Below are positions 1-7,757 of a stretch of DNA of 50,859 nt, in pieces. The stretch spans positions 1-50,859 of the forward strand of contig JAGKWN010000018.1 in the NCBI GenBank assembly GCA_021151805.1, given 5' to 3'. How positions within the stretch are numbered: position 1 is the stretch's first letter; each line of letters opens with the position of its first letter. The notes below the pieces were generated by a model. That model saw only the letters and a list, made by a program, of their open reading frames with translations, had not been told where the DNA came from and searched no databases. Position numbers and translations under genes: made by a program. This stretch comes from Cytophagaceae bacterium. Its GTDB lineage: Bacteria; Bacteroidota; Bacteroidia; Cytophagales; Cytophagaceae.

Positions 1-1010
1 GGAGCTTCACGCATATCATCTGTTTTAGGTTTAAAAGATAAACCCCAAACACCAAATTTCTTTCCTTTCAGATCATTGTTGAAATGCTTGTTCACTTTTT
101 TAACAAGTACATATTTCTGGTCATCGTTTACATCCTCAACAGCACTTAATACACGCATGTCATAACCGTTCTGCTTTGCTGTTTTGATCAATGCTTTCAC
201 ATCTTTAGGAAAACAGGATCCGCCATAACCAACACCCGGATAGATGAATTTATTTCCGATACGTGCATCAGACCCGATACCTTTACGAACTAAGTTCACA
301 TCTGCACCAACGATCTCACATAAGTTTGCGATATCATTCATGAAGCTGATTTTAGTTGCCAGCATGGAGTTGGCTGCATACTTTGTCATTTCTGCAGAAG
401 GGATATCCATAAAGAAGATCGGATGGCCATTCAATAAAAACGGTTTATATAATTTGCGCATCGTTTCTTCAGCTTCAGGCGCATCAACACCTACAACAAT
501 CCTGTCCGGTTTCATGAAATCATCAATGGCTGCACCTTCTTTCAGGAATTCCGGGTTTGAAGAAACATAGGCTTTGAAGGAAACGCCACGTTTGCCCAGC
601 TCATCTGCCAATGCTTTTTTTACTTTAAGGGATGTTCCTACAGGTACTGTACTCTTGGTTACAACAACGATATCATCATTTAATGACTTACCGATTTCTG
701 AAGCAACTGCCAATACATACTTTAAATCAGCACTGCCATCTTCTCCCGGAGGTGTTCCTACAGCTATGAAAGCTACTTCTGCTCCCTGTATACTTTCTGC
801 CAGATTTGTAGAAAATTTCAAACGGCCTTTTTTAAAGTTCCGCTCAACCATTTCTTCAAGGCCTGGTTCATAAATTGGCAAGACACCTTGTTTTAAATTG
901 TCAATTTTCTTTTGATCAATATCTACACAGATAACTTCAATACCGACTTCTGCAAAACAAGTTCCCGTTACTAAACCAACGTATCCGGTGCCAACAATAA
1001 CTATTTTCAT
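1..1010 (-). CDS. ugd: UDP-glucose 6-dehydrogenase (partial, C-terminus off the left edge)
   Basis: Oxidises UDP-glucose to UDP-glucuronate with two NAD+, feeding acidic exopolysaccharide or LPS sugars in the cytoplasm. The reading frame is open from the ATG at 1010 to the window edge, giving about 336 codons of a usual ~440. The N-terminus has the Rossmann nucleotide loop GTGYVG (residues 7-12), then YEPGLEE, the VAVGTP-type segment (AFIAVGTPPGEDG) and STVPVGT. The catalytic cysteine lies in GGSCFPKD near residue 266 (codon 213-215). These are diagnostic of the UDP-glucose/GDP-mannose dehydrogenase family. The GTPPGEDG and KDVKAL context favours UDP-glucose over GDP-mannose, but the missing C-terminal domain prevents a firm substrate call. 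No upstream promoter box is clear. Confidence 0.93.
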   Translation of the reverse strand, partial: MKIVIVGTGYVGLVTGTCFAEVGIEVICVDIDQKKIDNLKQGVLPIYEPGLEEMVERNFKKGRLKFSTNLAESIQGAEVAFIAVGTPPGEDGSADLKYVLAVASEIGKSLNDDIVVVTKSTVPVGTSLKVKKALADELGKRGVSFKAYVSSNPEFLKEGAAIDDFMKPDRIVVGVDAPEAEETMRKLYKPFLLNGHPIFFMDIPSAEMTKYAANSMLATKISFMNDIANLCEIVGADVNLVRKGIGSDARIGNKFIYPGVGYGGSCFPKDVKALIKTAKQNGYDMRVLSAVEDVNDDQKYVLVKKVNKHFNNDLKGKKFGVWGLSFKPKTDDMREA

Positions 1011-1146
1011 TCTTATATAATTATAAAAAGATTTATGGCAAGATATAAAATATAGACCTATAATCCTTTCCCGAGGTCGCAAAAAAACAACTATTATATA
1101 TTTCCAACGTATTCTTTCATATCCATAAACCAACGTAGGATATATC

Positions 1147-1365
1147 ATGGAAACATCTAAACTTTTTAAAGTCTTCATACTTGAAGACAACATCAGCAAT
1201 ATAAAAACCATTACGCGCGAGTTGAGCGGTAAGAATTATAATCTCCACTTCTTTTCGAAAGACAATAGTGTACTTGATTTATTGCCGTTTAACCCCGATA
1301 TTCTCATACACGATTACTTTAAGAAAAAAGTAACAAACTGCTATGAATGGAATATAGCTTACTAA
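1147..1365 (+). CDS. Truncated response-regulator receiver-like ORF (72 aa)
   Basis: The product resembles the first half of a CheY-type receiver domain. There is a beta-1 strand ending in an acidic pair (VFILEDN, residues 8-14), a first helix, a beta-2 strand (NLHFF) and a beta-3 strand ending in Asp (PDILIHDYF), where the phospho-acceptor would sit. It stops 15-20 residues later. The conserved Thr/Ser and Lys of strands 4 and 5 are therefore absent, and a normal receiver needs about 120 residues. No continuation is seen before the next gene, which starts 22 nt downstream. An AGGA lies 8 nt before the ATG, unusual in this window. It may be a decayed regulator, a mini-receiver that cannot complete phosphotransfer, or a non-coding remnant. 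Confidence 0.5.
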   Translation: METSKLFKVFILEDNISNIKTITRELSGKNYNLHFFSKDNSVLDLLPFNPDILIHDYFKKKVTNCYEWNIAY

Positions 1366-1387
1366 GACCTTTCAATACTGTATTCTT

Positions 1388-2527
1388 ATGAATTTTGAAA
1401 CTACTGATAATCAACGCTTAATTGCTGGCATGGCAAAAGATGTTGCTGAAAAATATATCCGTCCGAATATCATGAAATGGGATGAGGCGCAGGAATTTCC
1501 AATAGACCTGTTTCATAAAATGGGTGAGCTGGGTTTGCTGGGCATACTTGTTCCGGAACAATACGGTGGCGCAGGCATGGGCTACTTTGAGTATATCACC
1601 GCTTTGGAAGAAATATCAAAAGTTTGCGGATCAATTGGTTTATCCGTTGCTGCCCACAACTCTTTATGTACAGGCCATATCCTGGCTTTTGGTAATGAAG
1701 AACAAAAAGCGAAATACTTGCCGTTACTCGCAACAGGTAAATGGATCGGAGCCTGGGCACTGACAGAAGCAAATACAGGTTCAGACTCCGGTAATATGAA
1801 AACCGTAGCTACAGAGGATGGTGATTACTGGGTGCTGAATGGCAGCAAAAACTTTATCACTCACGCAAAATCATCTAATGTAGTAGTTGTGCTCGCAAGG
1901 CATGCAGACAGTGCAGATAAGCGTTTTTCTTCGGCCTTTATTATAGAAAAAGGCACGTCAGGTCTCACCCATGGCCGCAAAGAAAACAAACTTGGCATGC
2001 GGGCTTCTGAAACTTGTGAACTGCTGCTGGATAATGTACGGGTACATAAAAGTCAACTTTTGGGTAAGGTCGGCGATGGCTTCAAACAAGCGATGAAAGT
2101 GCTGGATGGTGGCCGTATATCAATAGCGGCCCTAAGTTTGGGTATTGCACAGGGGGCATATGAAGCAGCCTTACAATATTCAAAAGAACGTCAGCAATTC
2201 AACCAGCCAATTGGTAATTTCCAGGGAATTTCGTTCAAATTGGTGGACATGGCTACTGAGATCGAAGCCGCACGTTTATTGACTTATAAGGCTGCCGATA
2301 TGAAAATGAAAGGTATCCCTATGACCCGGGAAGCAGCGATGGCCAAATTATACGCTTCAGAAGTAGCTGTAAAAACCGCCAATGAAGCGGTCCAGATCTT
2401 TGGTGGATACGGATATACAAAAGACTATCCGGTAGAAAAGTTTTACAGGGACGCCAAACTCTGTACAATTGGAGAAGGAACTTCTGAAATTCAGAAAATT
2501 GTGATTGCCAAGTCCTTACAAAAATAA
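1388..2527 (+). CDS. Acyl-CoA dehydrogenase
   Basis: FAD-dependent alpha,beta-dehydrogenation of an acyl-CoA in beta-oxidation or branched-chain amino acid breakdown, passing electrons to ETF. The 379 residues match the short/medium-chain family length. Visible signatures are the FAD/substrate segment WALTEANTGSDSG (about residues 120-132), the helix with RQQFNQPIGNFQ, the QIFGGYGYTKDYPVEKFYRD motif and the C-terminal GEGTSEIQ. The Glu in that last motif (about E363) aligns with the catalytic base of short-chain and butyryl-CoA dehydrogenases. The chain-length preference cannot be read from sequence; butyryl/short-chain is the most likely guess. It stands alone with no etfAB nearby. No clear promoter or ribosome-binding site is visible. 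Confidence 0.93.
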   Translation: MNFETTDNQRLIAGMAKDVAEKYIRPNIMKWDEAQEFPIDLFHKMGELGLLGILVPEQYGGAGMGYFEYITALEEISKVCGSIGLSVAAHNSLCTGHILAFGNEEQKAKYLPLLATGKWIGAWALTEANTGSDSGNMKTVATEDGDYWVLNGSKNFITHAKSSNVVVVLARHADSADKRFSSAFIIEKGTSGLTHGRKENKLGMRASETCELLLDNVRVHKSQLLGKVGDGFKQAMKVLDGGRISIAALSLGIAQGAYEAALQYSKERQQFNQPIGNFQGISFKLVDMATEIEAARLLTYKAADMKMKGIPMTREAAMAKLYASEVAVKTANEAVQIFGGYGYTKDYPVEKFYRDAKLCTIGEGTSEIQKIVIAKSLQK

Positions 2528-2545
2528 AATTATTCACAATCAGTT

Positions 2546-2576
2546 TTGTTTATTTAATATGGAATGTGTAAATTTG
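2546..2576 (+). promoter_or_regulatory. Candidate promoter for rpsU (TTG-N20-TAAATTTG)
   Basis: A TTG at 2546-2548 and TAAATTTG at 2569-2576 are separated by 20 nt. This matches the Bacteroidota housekeeping sigma consensus TTG-N(17-23)-TAnnTTTG exactly. Transcription would start near 2583, leaving a leader of about 20 nt before the rpsU ATG at 2604. Confidence 0.7.
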
Positions 2577-2603
2577 CAGTCCTTATTAAATAAAAGAATT
2601 GTT

Positions 2604-2801
2604 ATGATCGTAATCAACATCAAAGAAAACGAGCCGATAGATAAAGCGTTAAAGCGTTTCAAAAAGAAATTTGAAAAAACAGGTGTTTTAAAGGCACTTC
2701 GCGCACGTTCTTACTACGAGAAAAAATCAGTACGTTTAAGAAAAGAGGTAATCCGTGCTTCTTACCGTCTTAAATTACAGGAAGCTGCTTCAAACGACTA
2801 A
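2604..2801 (+). CDS. rpsU: Small ribosomal subunit protein bS21
   Basis: A 65-residue basic protein beginning MIVINIKENEPIDKALKRF, with the family's K/R-rich helices (FKKKFEKTG, RARSYYEKKS, RLRKEVIRAS). The ATG at 2604 is preferred over an upstream in-frame ATG because the extension would overlap the acyl-CoA dehydrogenase end and cover the promoter, and known bS21 proteins start at this point. bS21 sits at the 30S platform near the 3' end of 16S rRNA. In Flavobacteriia it helps hide the anti-Shine-Dalgarno, and rpsU has been reported to carry a strong Shine-Dalgarno for autoregulation. No GGAGG-like sequence is seen here. It is followed by xer and hpf, a gene order common in Bacteroidota. 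Confidence 0.96.
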   Translation: MIVINIKENEPIDKALKRFKKKFEKTGVLKALRARSYYEKKSVRLRKEVIRASYRLKLQEAASND

Positions 2802-2827
2802 TTTCGTTTATTAAAATATTTTACTAT

Positions 2828-2862
2828 ATTGTTTTGCTGGAATCTAATTCCTGTAAAACAAT
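2828..2862 (+). promoter_or_regulatory. Hairpin abutting the xer start codon
   Basis: A near-perfect 16-bp inverted repeat: ATTGTTTT-GCT-GGAAT, loop CTA, then ATTCC-TGT-AAAACAAT. Within the two 3-nt spacers there is one G-U pair, one C-G pair and one T-T mismatch. Its last base is immediately before the ATG at 2863, so in mRNA it would sit on the ribosome-binding region. There is no T-run after it, so it is a poor intrinsic terminator for rpsU. Confidence 0.6.
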
Positions 2863-3744
2863 ATGGTAAATGAATTTTTAACATATTTATCTACCGAAAA
2901 AAGGTATTCCAAACATACCACGGTATCCTACAGGACTGACCTTACAGCTCTTTCCTATTATCTTCTTACAACGTACGAACTTGCAAATCCTGAGCAGGCT
3001 AATTATCCTATGCTTCGCAGCTGGATTGTTTCCCTTTCGGACCAGGACATGCTTCCTAAATCCATCAACCGGAAAATTGCCTGCCTGAGATCCTATTACC
3101 ATTTTTTGCAAAAGAAGGAAATCATTTCCAAAGACCCGACGTTAAAAATAAAGGCATTGAAAGTTAAAAAGTCTCTGCCTGTGTTTGTTGAGGAAGACAA
3201 CATGATCAATTTACTTGACCGGGTTGAATTTGAAGATTCCTTTGAAGGAATACGTAACAAGGTTGTGCTTGAATTGTTATATGGCACAGGCATCCGTCTT
3301 TCAGAACTTATTGGTCTGCAAAATAACGACATCAACTTTTTTCAGAAAACCATTAAAGTATTGGGAAAGGGCAATAAGGAACGCATCATTCCAATTCACG
3401 ACAAATTTATTGAGTTAGCAAAACAATATAATCAAAAAAAGAAATCTGAATCCTTCAGTAACAATACAGATTTTTTCATCGTTACTAATAATGGGGAGCA
3501 AGTATATCCAATGTTTATTTACCGATTGGTGCGACATTATTTAGATCAGGTTACAACCGTAGATAAAAGAAGTCCGCACGTTTTGCGTCATACATTCGCA
3601 ACGCACCTTTTAAACAAAGGTGCCGATTTGAATGCGATCAAAGACTTGCTGGGCCATACAAGCTTAGCTGCAACTCAGGTTTATACACACAACAGCATTG
3701 ATAAATTAAAATCAATATTCGAACAAGCCCACCCGAAATCTTAG
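2863..3744 (+). CDS. xerC: Tyrosine recombinase, XerC/XerD type
   Basis: Site-specific recombinase of 293 residues, the normal Xer length. An N-terminal SAM-like core-binding domain covers about residues 1-85, followed by the catalytic domain. Active-site residues are visible: Arg145 in GTGIRLSEL, Lys in LGKGNKER, the HxxR pair in HVLRHTFATHLL, His in LLGHTSL and the nucleophile Tyr274 in TQVYTHNS. Xer proteins resolve chromosome dimers at dif. It sits between rpsU and hpf, the standard housekeeping place for this gene in Bacteroidota, so it is not a phage integrase. Whether it is functionally XerC or XerD cannot be decided here. The start directly follows a strong hairpin. Confidence 0.9.
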   Translation: MVNEFLTYLSTEKRYSKHTTVSYRTDLTALSYYLLTTYELANPEQANYPMLRSWIVSLSDQDMLPKSINRKIACLRSYYHFLQKKEIISKDPTLKIKALKVKKSLPVFVEEDNMINLLDRVEFEDSFEGIRNKVVLELLYGTGIRLSELIGLQNNDINFFQKTIKVLGKGNKERIIPIHDKFIELAKQYNQKKKSESFSNNTDFFIVTNNGEQVYPMFIYRLVRHYLDQVTTVDKRSPHVLRHTFATHLLNKGADLNAIKDLLGHTSLAATQVYTHNSIDKLKSIFEQAHPKS

Positions 3745-3770
3745 TATTCACACTTTAAACTTTTAGAATT

Positions 3771-4070
3771 ATGAAACTACAAGTTCAATCCATCCACTTC
3801 GACGCAGACATTAAATTGTTAGATTTCTTACAGAAAAAACTAGACAAGCTGGAAACTTTCAATGATTCAATCATTGACGGAGAAGTATTCTTAAAGCTTG
3901 ATACAAACGACACGAAAGGAAACAAAGTAGTGAATATCAAATTGAATATGCCAGGCAACTCAATCGTTGTAAAAGAGCAACGCAGCACATTTGAAGAAGC
4001 TATAGATGTTTCTTACGACATATTGAAAAATCAGCTCTCGAAGCTGAAAGAAAAATCGCTTAGCCACTAA
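3771..4070 (+). CDS. hpf: Ribosome hibernation promoting factor, short form
   Basis: A 99-residue protein of the HPF/RaiA (S30AE) family. It begins MKLQVQSIHFDAD, has the characteristic KLDKLETF helix and EVFLKL strand, and a C-terminal FEEAIDVSYDILKNQL helix. There is no long C-terminal dimerisation domain, so it is a short HPF or YfiA type. It binds the 30S decoding centre in stationary phase and blocks mRNA/tRNA binding. It follows xer by 26 nt and ends at a strong terminator, so it closes the rpsU-xer-hpf operon. Confidence 0.92.
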   Translation: MKLQVQSIHFDADIKLLDFLQKKLDKLETFNDSIIDGEVFLKLDTNDTKGNKVVNIKLNMPGNSIVVKEQRSTFEEAIDVSYDILKNQLSKLKEKSLSH

Positions 4071-4114
4071 AACAAAAAACCTCCCCGATAGTTATTGGGG
4101 AGGTTTTTTGTTTT
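4069..4114. terminator. Bidirectional intrinsic terminator between hpf and metK
   Basis: A perfect 18-bp stem (4069-4086 with 4097-4114) with a GC-rich top (CCTCCCC/GGGGAGG), a 10-nt loop and A/T runs on both flanks. It can end transcription of hpf (plus) and metK (minus, stop at 4133), which converge here. Confidence 0.92.
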
Positions 4115-4132
4115 TATTTTTTTATATCATTC

Positions 4133-5392
4133 TTACTTGATACCGAAAGCTTTTCTTACTTTATCTACGTAGTCCAATTTTTCCCACGTAAATAATTCTA
4201 CTTTCTTCTTGATGATTTTACCATCATTGCTCTTGAATGATTTTGTAACAGTTTCCGGCTTACGACCCATGTGACCATATGCTGCTGTTTCGCTGTAAAT
4301 AGGATTACGTAATTGCAAACGCTGTTCGATTGCATACGGACGCATGTCGAATAATTTTTCAACGATCTTAGCAATTTCACCGTCGTTCTTTTTCACTTTA
4401 GCTGAACCGTATGTGTTTACATAGATACCCATTGGCTTTGCTACACCAATTGCATAAGATACCTGAACCAATACTTCATCGCAAAGGCCGGCTGCAACAA
4501 GGTTTTTAGCAATGTGTCTTGTAGCATACGCTGCAGAACGGTCAACTTTAGATGGATCTTTACCAGAGAAAGCACCGCCACCGTGTGCACCTTTACCACC
4601 GTATGTATCTACAATGATCTTTCTTCCTGTTAAACCTGTATCTCCGTGCGGACCACCGATTACAAACTTACCTGTTGGGTTGATATGATATTTGATCTTT
4701 GTTTTTCCGTCAAAGAATTTTTTATACTTCGGATATTTAGAAACAATGCGAGGAATAAGAATTGAAATGATATCTTTTTCAATTTTCTTATGCATTTTTT
4801 CTTCTGTATCGAAATCGTCATGCTGCGTAGAAAGTACAATTGCATCAATACGAACCGGACGGTTGTTGTCATCATACTCAAGTGTTACCTGAGATTTAGC
4901 ATCCGGACGAAGATATTTGATCTGTTTGCCTTCACGACGAAGAGCTGCAAGTTCAATTAAAATTTTATGTGCAAGATCAAGCGCTAGTGGCATGTAATCA
5001 TTGGTTTCGTTGGTTGCATAACCAAACATCATCCCCTGATCACCTGCTCCTTGTTCTTCTTTCTTCTTACGGTCTACACCCTGATTGATATCTGCAGATT
5101 GCTCATGAATAGCTGAGAAGATACCACAAGAGTTTGCTTCAAACATATATTCAGACTTTGTGTAGCCGATCTTGCGAATCACTTCACGGGCAATTTCCTG
5201 AACATCTAAATATGCTTTTGATTTTACTTCACCAGCCAATACCACTTGACCTGTAGTTACCAACGTTTCGCAAGCAACCTTTGCATTGGGATCAAACGCT
5301 AAAAAATGATCGATAAGTGCATCTGAGATTTGATCTGCAACTTTGTCCGGGTGACCTTCAGAAACAGATTCTGATGTAAATAAATAAGGCAT
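4133..5392 (-). CDS. metK: S-adenosylmethionine synthase
   Basis: Makes S-adenosylmethionine from methionine and ATP, the cell's methyl donor. The 419 residues show all three domains. The N-terminus has FTSESVSEGHPDK (methionine/ATP and metal binding), then GAGDQGMMFGYA (ATP-binding hexapeptide), GGPHGDTGLTGRK, and the flexible phosphate loop GGGAFSGKDPSKVDRS. It is slightly longer than the E. coli enzyme (384), with small insertions typical of Bacteroidota MetK. It lies downstream of the pdxJ operon on the same strand, with an 81-nt gap that carries its own promoter box. I see no recognisable SAM riboswitch in the short leader. Confidence 0.97.
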   Translation of the reverse strand: MPYLFTSESVSEGHPDKVADQISDALIDHFLAFDPNAKVACETLVTTGQVVLAGEVKSKAYLDVQEIAREVIRKIGYTKSEYMFEANSCGIFSAIHEQSADINQGVDRKKKEEQGAGDQGMMFGYATNETNDYMPLALDLAHKILIELAALRREGKQIKYLRPDAKSQVTLEYDDNNRPVRIDAIVLSTQHDDFDTEEKMHKKIEKDIISILIPRIVSKYPKYKKFFDGKTKIKYHINPTGKFVIGGPHGDTGLTGRKIIVDTYGGKGAHGGGAFSGKDPSKVDRSAAYATRHIAKNLVAAGLCDEVLVQVSYAIGVAKPMGIYVNTYGSAKVKKNDGEIAKIVEKLFDMRPYAIEQRLQLRNPIYSETAAYGHMGRKPETVTKSFKSNDGKIIKKKVELFTWEKLDYVDKVRKAFGIK

Positions 5393-5434
5393 ATATTAAA
5401 TTGTTAATTTATTTTTTGGGTTTGTACAATTGTT

Positions 5435-5442
5435 CAAAAATA
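5435..5442 (-). promoter_or_regulatory. Candidate -7 element for metK
   Basis: On the minus strand this reads TATTTTTG, a full match to TAnnTTTG. The -33 element is weak (CTG in place of TTG, 18 nt away). The expected leader is about 35 nt. An imperfect dyad centred on CAATTG (about 5427-5432) overlaps the start region. Confidence 0.5.
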
Positions 5443-5473
5443 CGCTAAAAGTTTATAAATCAGAAATATTTTT

Positions 5474-6202
5474 TTACACTGCCAAAAAGCCGAACATGGT
5501 AGGCCGCTTGCCTAATACAAGCTCTCCTTTTTTCCATTTGAACACAGGTTTGGTTATGATCTGTTCGGTGGCTCCCGTAAGGTCAGCCGATATGGTTAAC
5601 AGCGTATTTTTATCGCAAACATCAATCAGATCATCCAGCATTTTATCGTTTCGGTAAGGTGTTTCGATGAAAAGCTGTGTTTGGTTAGATGTCTTGCTGA
5701 TACGCTCCAGTTCCTTTATCCGCTTCTTGCGTTCCACCTTATCAATCGGTAGATATCCATTGAAAGCAAATGACTGCCCGTTGAGTCCGGACGCCATTAC
5801 TGCCAGCAAGATAGAAGACGGACCCGGCAACGGCACAACTTTAACCTGCTGTTTATGCGCCCATGCTACCAGCAGTGCCCCGGGATCTGCAATGCCCGGA
5901 CAACCGGCATCACTGATAATACCGACATCGCAAGCGTTCTCAATCTGGCCGATCTGCTGAGACAATTCCTGCTCGGTGGTTGATTTGGTCAGTTCAAATA
6001 ATATATATTCTTCAACGGAAACCTTACCTCTTAATAATTTTCCGATAAAGCGCCGGGTTGTACGCGCATCTTCGCAAAATATAACCCGCAGTGATAGCAA
6101 CTTGCTCTTTACAATCTCGGGTATATATGCTTCTGCAGTATCTTCGGCCAGTTCGTTCGGAATCAGGTAAAGTGTTTGTATTTTATTATTCTGTGCTGCC
6201 AT
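5474..6202 (-). CDS. SAM-dependent methyltransferase, RsmI / tetrapyrrole methylase family
   Basis: A 242-residue member of the tetrapyrrole (corrin/porphyrin) methylase fold closest to RsmI, which 2'-O-methylates C1402 of 16S rRNA. Visible are an N-terminal strand (TLYLIPNELAED) in place of the usual LYLVATPIGN, FCEDARTTRRF, the SAM-binding GIISDAGCPGIADPG, and VVPLPGPSSIL, FNGYLP and LFIETPYRN. The altered N-terminal motif and short C-terminus suggest the RsmI-like paralogue found in Bacteroidota rather than canonical RsmI, so I give no symbol. It is the last gene of the pdxJ-hydrolase-methyltransferase operon, 23 nt after the hydrolase. Confidence 0.85.
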   Translation of the reverse strand: MAAQNNKIQTLYLIPNELAEDTAEAYIPEIVKSKLLSLRVIFCEDARTTRRFIGKLLRGKVSVEEYILFELTKSTTEQELSQQIGQIENACDVGIISDAGCPGIADPGALLVAWAHKQQVKVVPLPGPSSILLAVMASGLNGQSFAFNGYLPIDKVERKKRIKELERISKTSNQTQLFIETPYRNDKMLDDLIDVCDKNTLLTISADLTGATEQIITKPVFKWKKGELVLGKRPTMFGFLAV

Positions 6203-6225
6203 ATGTTTATCCTCAACGGATCAGC

Positions 6226-6990
6226 TTACCGCTCAATAAAATTTTCAATCAGTGCGATTACTTCTTTAGGTTTTTCTGCATGTACAAAATGGCTTGCATC
6301 CATTACGGTTTCTAATGTATACTGCGAGAAGTGTTTTTCGATCACAGCTACATCTTTATCTTCGATGTAACCACTTTCGCTGCCGCGAATAAAAAGCGTA
6401 GGAATATCAATGCGTGCCTGTTCTGGCAAAGCTTCGCCGATATTATCAATTTGTTCATCCAAGACCCTAAGATTGATCCGCCACTGAAACTTGCCATCAC
6501 TGTTGCGATACAGGCTTTTCAGCAAGAACATTCGTACACCAGCATCTCCGACGTGGTTGCTCAGGATGGCATCGGCCTCATTTCTTGATTGCAGCGTTTC
6601 AAGATTAATGGCATTAAAACCTGCTAAAATTGCCTGGTGATGGCGACCATAAAATCTTGGTGAAATATCAACTACGACCAGCTTTTCGGCTACCTCTTTA
6701 TATTCTGCGGCAAAACGCATAATAGTTTTACCACCCATGGAATGTCCGATCAATACTGGCTTTTCAATGTTATGATCTGCAATGAATTCTTTTAAATCTG
6801 CTGCCATTGTTTCATACGTATGTGTATCTGCATGTGGAGACTGACCGTGGTTTCTGGCATCCAGCACATATACCTTGTATTTCAACGCGAGTTCTTTTGT
6901 AACACTCATCCAGTTATCCGACGAACCGAATAATCCGTGCAAAATAATCAACGGAAGCCCTTCCCCACTTTCTCTATAAAACAATTTCAT
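6226..6990 (-). CDS. Alpha/beta hydrolase (YbfF-like esterase)
   Basis: A 254-residue single-domain alpha/beta hydrolase without a signal peptide, so cytoplasmic. The oxyanion segment HGLFGSSDNW (about 18-27), the nucleophile elbow GHSMGG (Ser84) and the terminal histidine in DASHFVHAEKP (about His234) are present. DARNHGQSPH is typical of the YbfF/acyl-CoA esterase group. The third member of the triad is probably the acidic residue in IRGSESGYI. The substrate is unknown. It lies 3 nt downstream of pdxJ, so co-transcription is nearly certain. Confidence 0.88.
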   Translation of the reverse strand: MKLFYRESGEGLPLIILHGLFGSSDNWMSVTKELALKYKVYVLDARNHGQSPHADTHTYETMAADLKEFIADHNIEKPVLIGHSMGGKTIMRFAAEYKEVAEKLVVVDISPRFYGRHHQAILAGFNAINLETLQSRNEADAILSNHVGDAGVRMFLLKSLYRNSDGKFQWRINLRVLDEQIDNIGEALPEQARIDIPTLFIRGSESGYIEDKDVAVIEKHFSQYTLETVMDASHFVHAEKPKEVIALIENFIER

Positions 6991-6993
6991 GTA

Positions 6994-7710
6994 TTACTTT
7001 TTTAATTCTCTCAGATACAATTGTATGGTATTCTCCAACCCATAATACAGGGCATCGCAAATAAGTGCATGTCCAATGGAAACTTCATCCAGATCAGGTA
7101 TCTGGTTTTTCAGATAATTTAAATTGAACAGATCCAGATCATGTCCCGCATTCACCCCCAAACCTATTGATTTAGCTACGCGTGCGGCTTCAATATAATC
7201 TTTGATAGCAGCAGCTTTATCTGTATGAAAGGTGGTAGCATAAGGTTCTGTATACAATTCAACCCTGTCTGCACCTGCTTTCGCTGCTCCTTCCACATAG
7301 CTTGCATGCGGATCAACAAAGATCGAAACACGGATTCCTTGCTTCTTAAAATTGTCGCACATTTCTTTCAGAAAAGATTGGTGTTTAACCGTATCCCAAC
7401 CCGCGTTTGAAGTAATGGCATCAATGGCATCCGGCACGAGTGTTACCTGATGTGGCTTTACATTTTCAACCAGCGTAATAAATTTACCTTCCGGATTACC
7501 TTCTATATTGAATTCTGTGGTTAGTACTTTTTTCAGATCATACGCATCCTGATAGCGGATATGACGCTCATCCGGGCGCGGATGGATAGTTATACCTTCA
7601 GCCCCAAAACGTTCGCAATCCAATGCTGCTTTTATGAGATCCGGATTATTGCCGCCTCTGGCATTTCGTATAGTAGCTATTTTATTAATATTTACACTTA
7701 ATCGAGTCAT
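6994..7710 (-). CDS. pdxJ: Pyridoxine 5'-phosphate synthase
   Basis: Condenses 1-deoxyxylulose 5-phosphate with aminoacetone phosphate to give pyridoxine 5'-phosphate, the final ring-closing step of DXP-dependent vitamin B6 synthesis. The 238 residues match the family length. Motifs: LSVNINKIATIRNARGG at the N-terminus, ITIHPRPDERHI, EGNPEGKF, RVSIFVDPH, ADRVELYTEPYA, VNAGHDL and VSIGHALICDAL. These cover the TIM-barrel phosphate sites and catalytic His/Glu residues. It is the first gene of a three-gene minus-strand operon, divergent from yqeY. Confidence 0.97.
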   Translation of the reverse strand: MTRLSVNINKIATIRNARGGNNPDLIKAALDCERFGAEGITIHPRPDERHIRYQDAYDLKKVLTTEFNIEGNPEGKFITLVENVKPHQVTLVPDAIDAITSNAGWDTVKHQSFLKEMCDNFKKQGIRVSIFVDPHASYVEGAAKAGADRVELYTEPYATTFHTDKAAAIKDYIEAARVAKSIGLGVNAGHDLDLFNLNYLKNQIPDLDEVSIGHALICDALYYGLENTIQLYLRELKK

Positions 7711-7714
7711 GTGC

Positions 7715-7744
7715 TTGCAGTCTGTCCTTCAATTTATATTTTTG
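7715..7744 (+). promoter_or_regulatory. Candidate promoter for yqeY (TTG-N19-TATTTTTG)
   Basis: TTG at 7715-7717, a 19-nt spacer and TATTTTTG at 7737-7744 match the Bacteroidota consensus. The start point would be near 7751, about 25 nt before the yqeY ATG. The last bases form one arm of the 8-bp dyad TTTTGTCT (7740-7747) / AGACAAAA (7755-7762). Confidence 0.65.
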
Positions 7745-7757
7745 TCTAACTAACAGA

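Noticed and set aside
2820..2862. Hairpin before xer as a dif site
   Set aside because: dif has two 11-bp arms around about 6 bp. This is a longer continuous stem with a 3-nt loop directly at a start codon.
2863..3744. Tyrosine recombinase as a phage or transposon integrase
   Set aside because: It lies in the housekeeping rpsU-xer-hpf order with Xer length. No att repeats, tRNA or phage genes are near.
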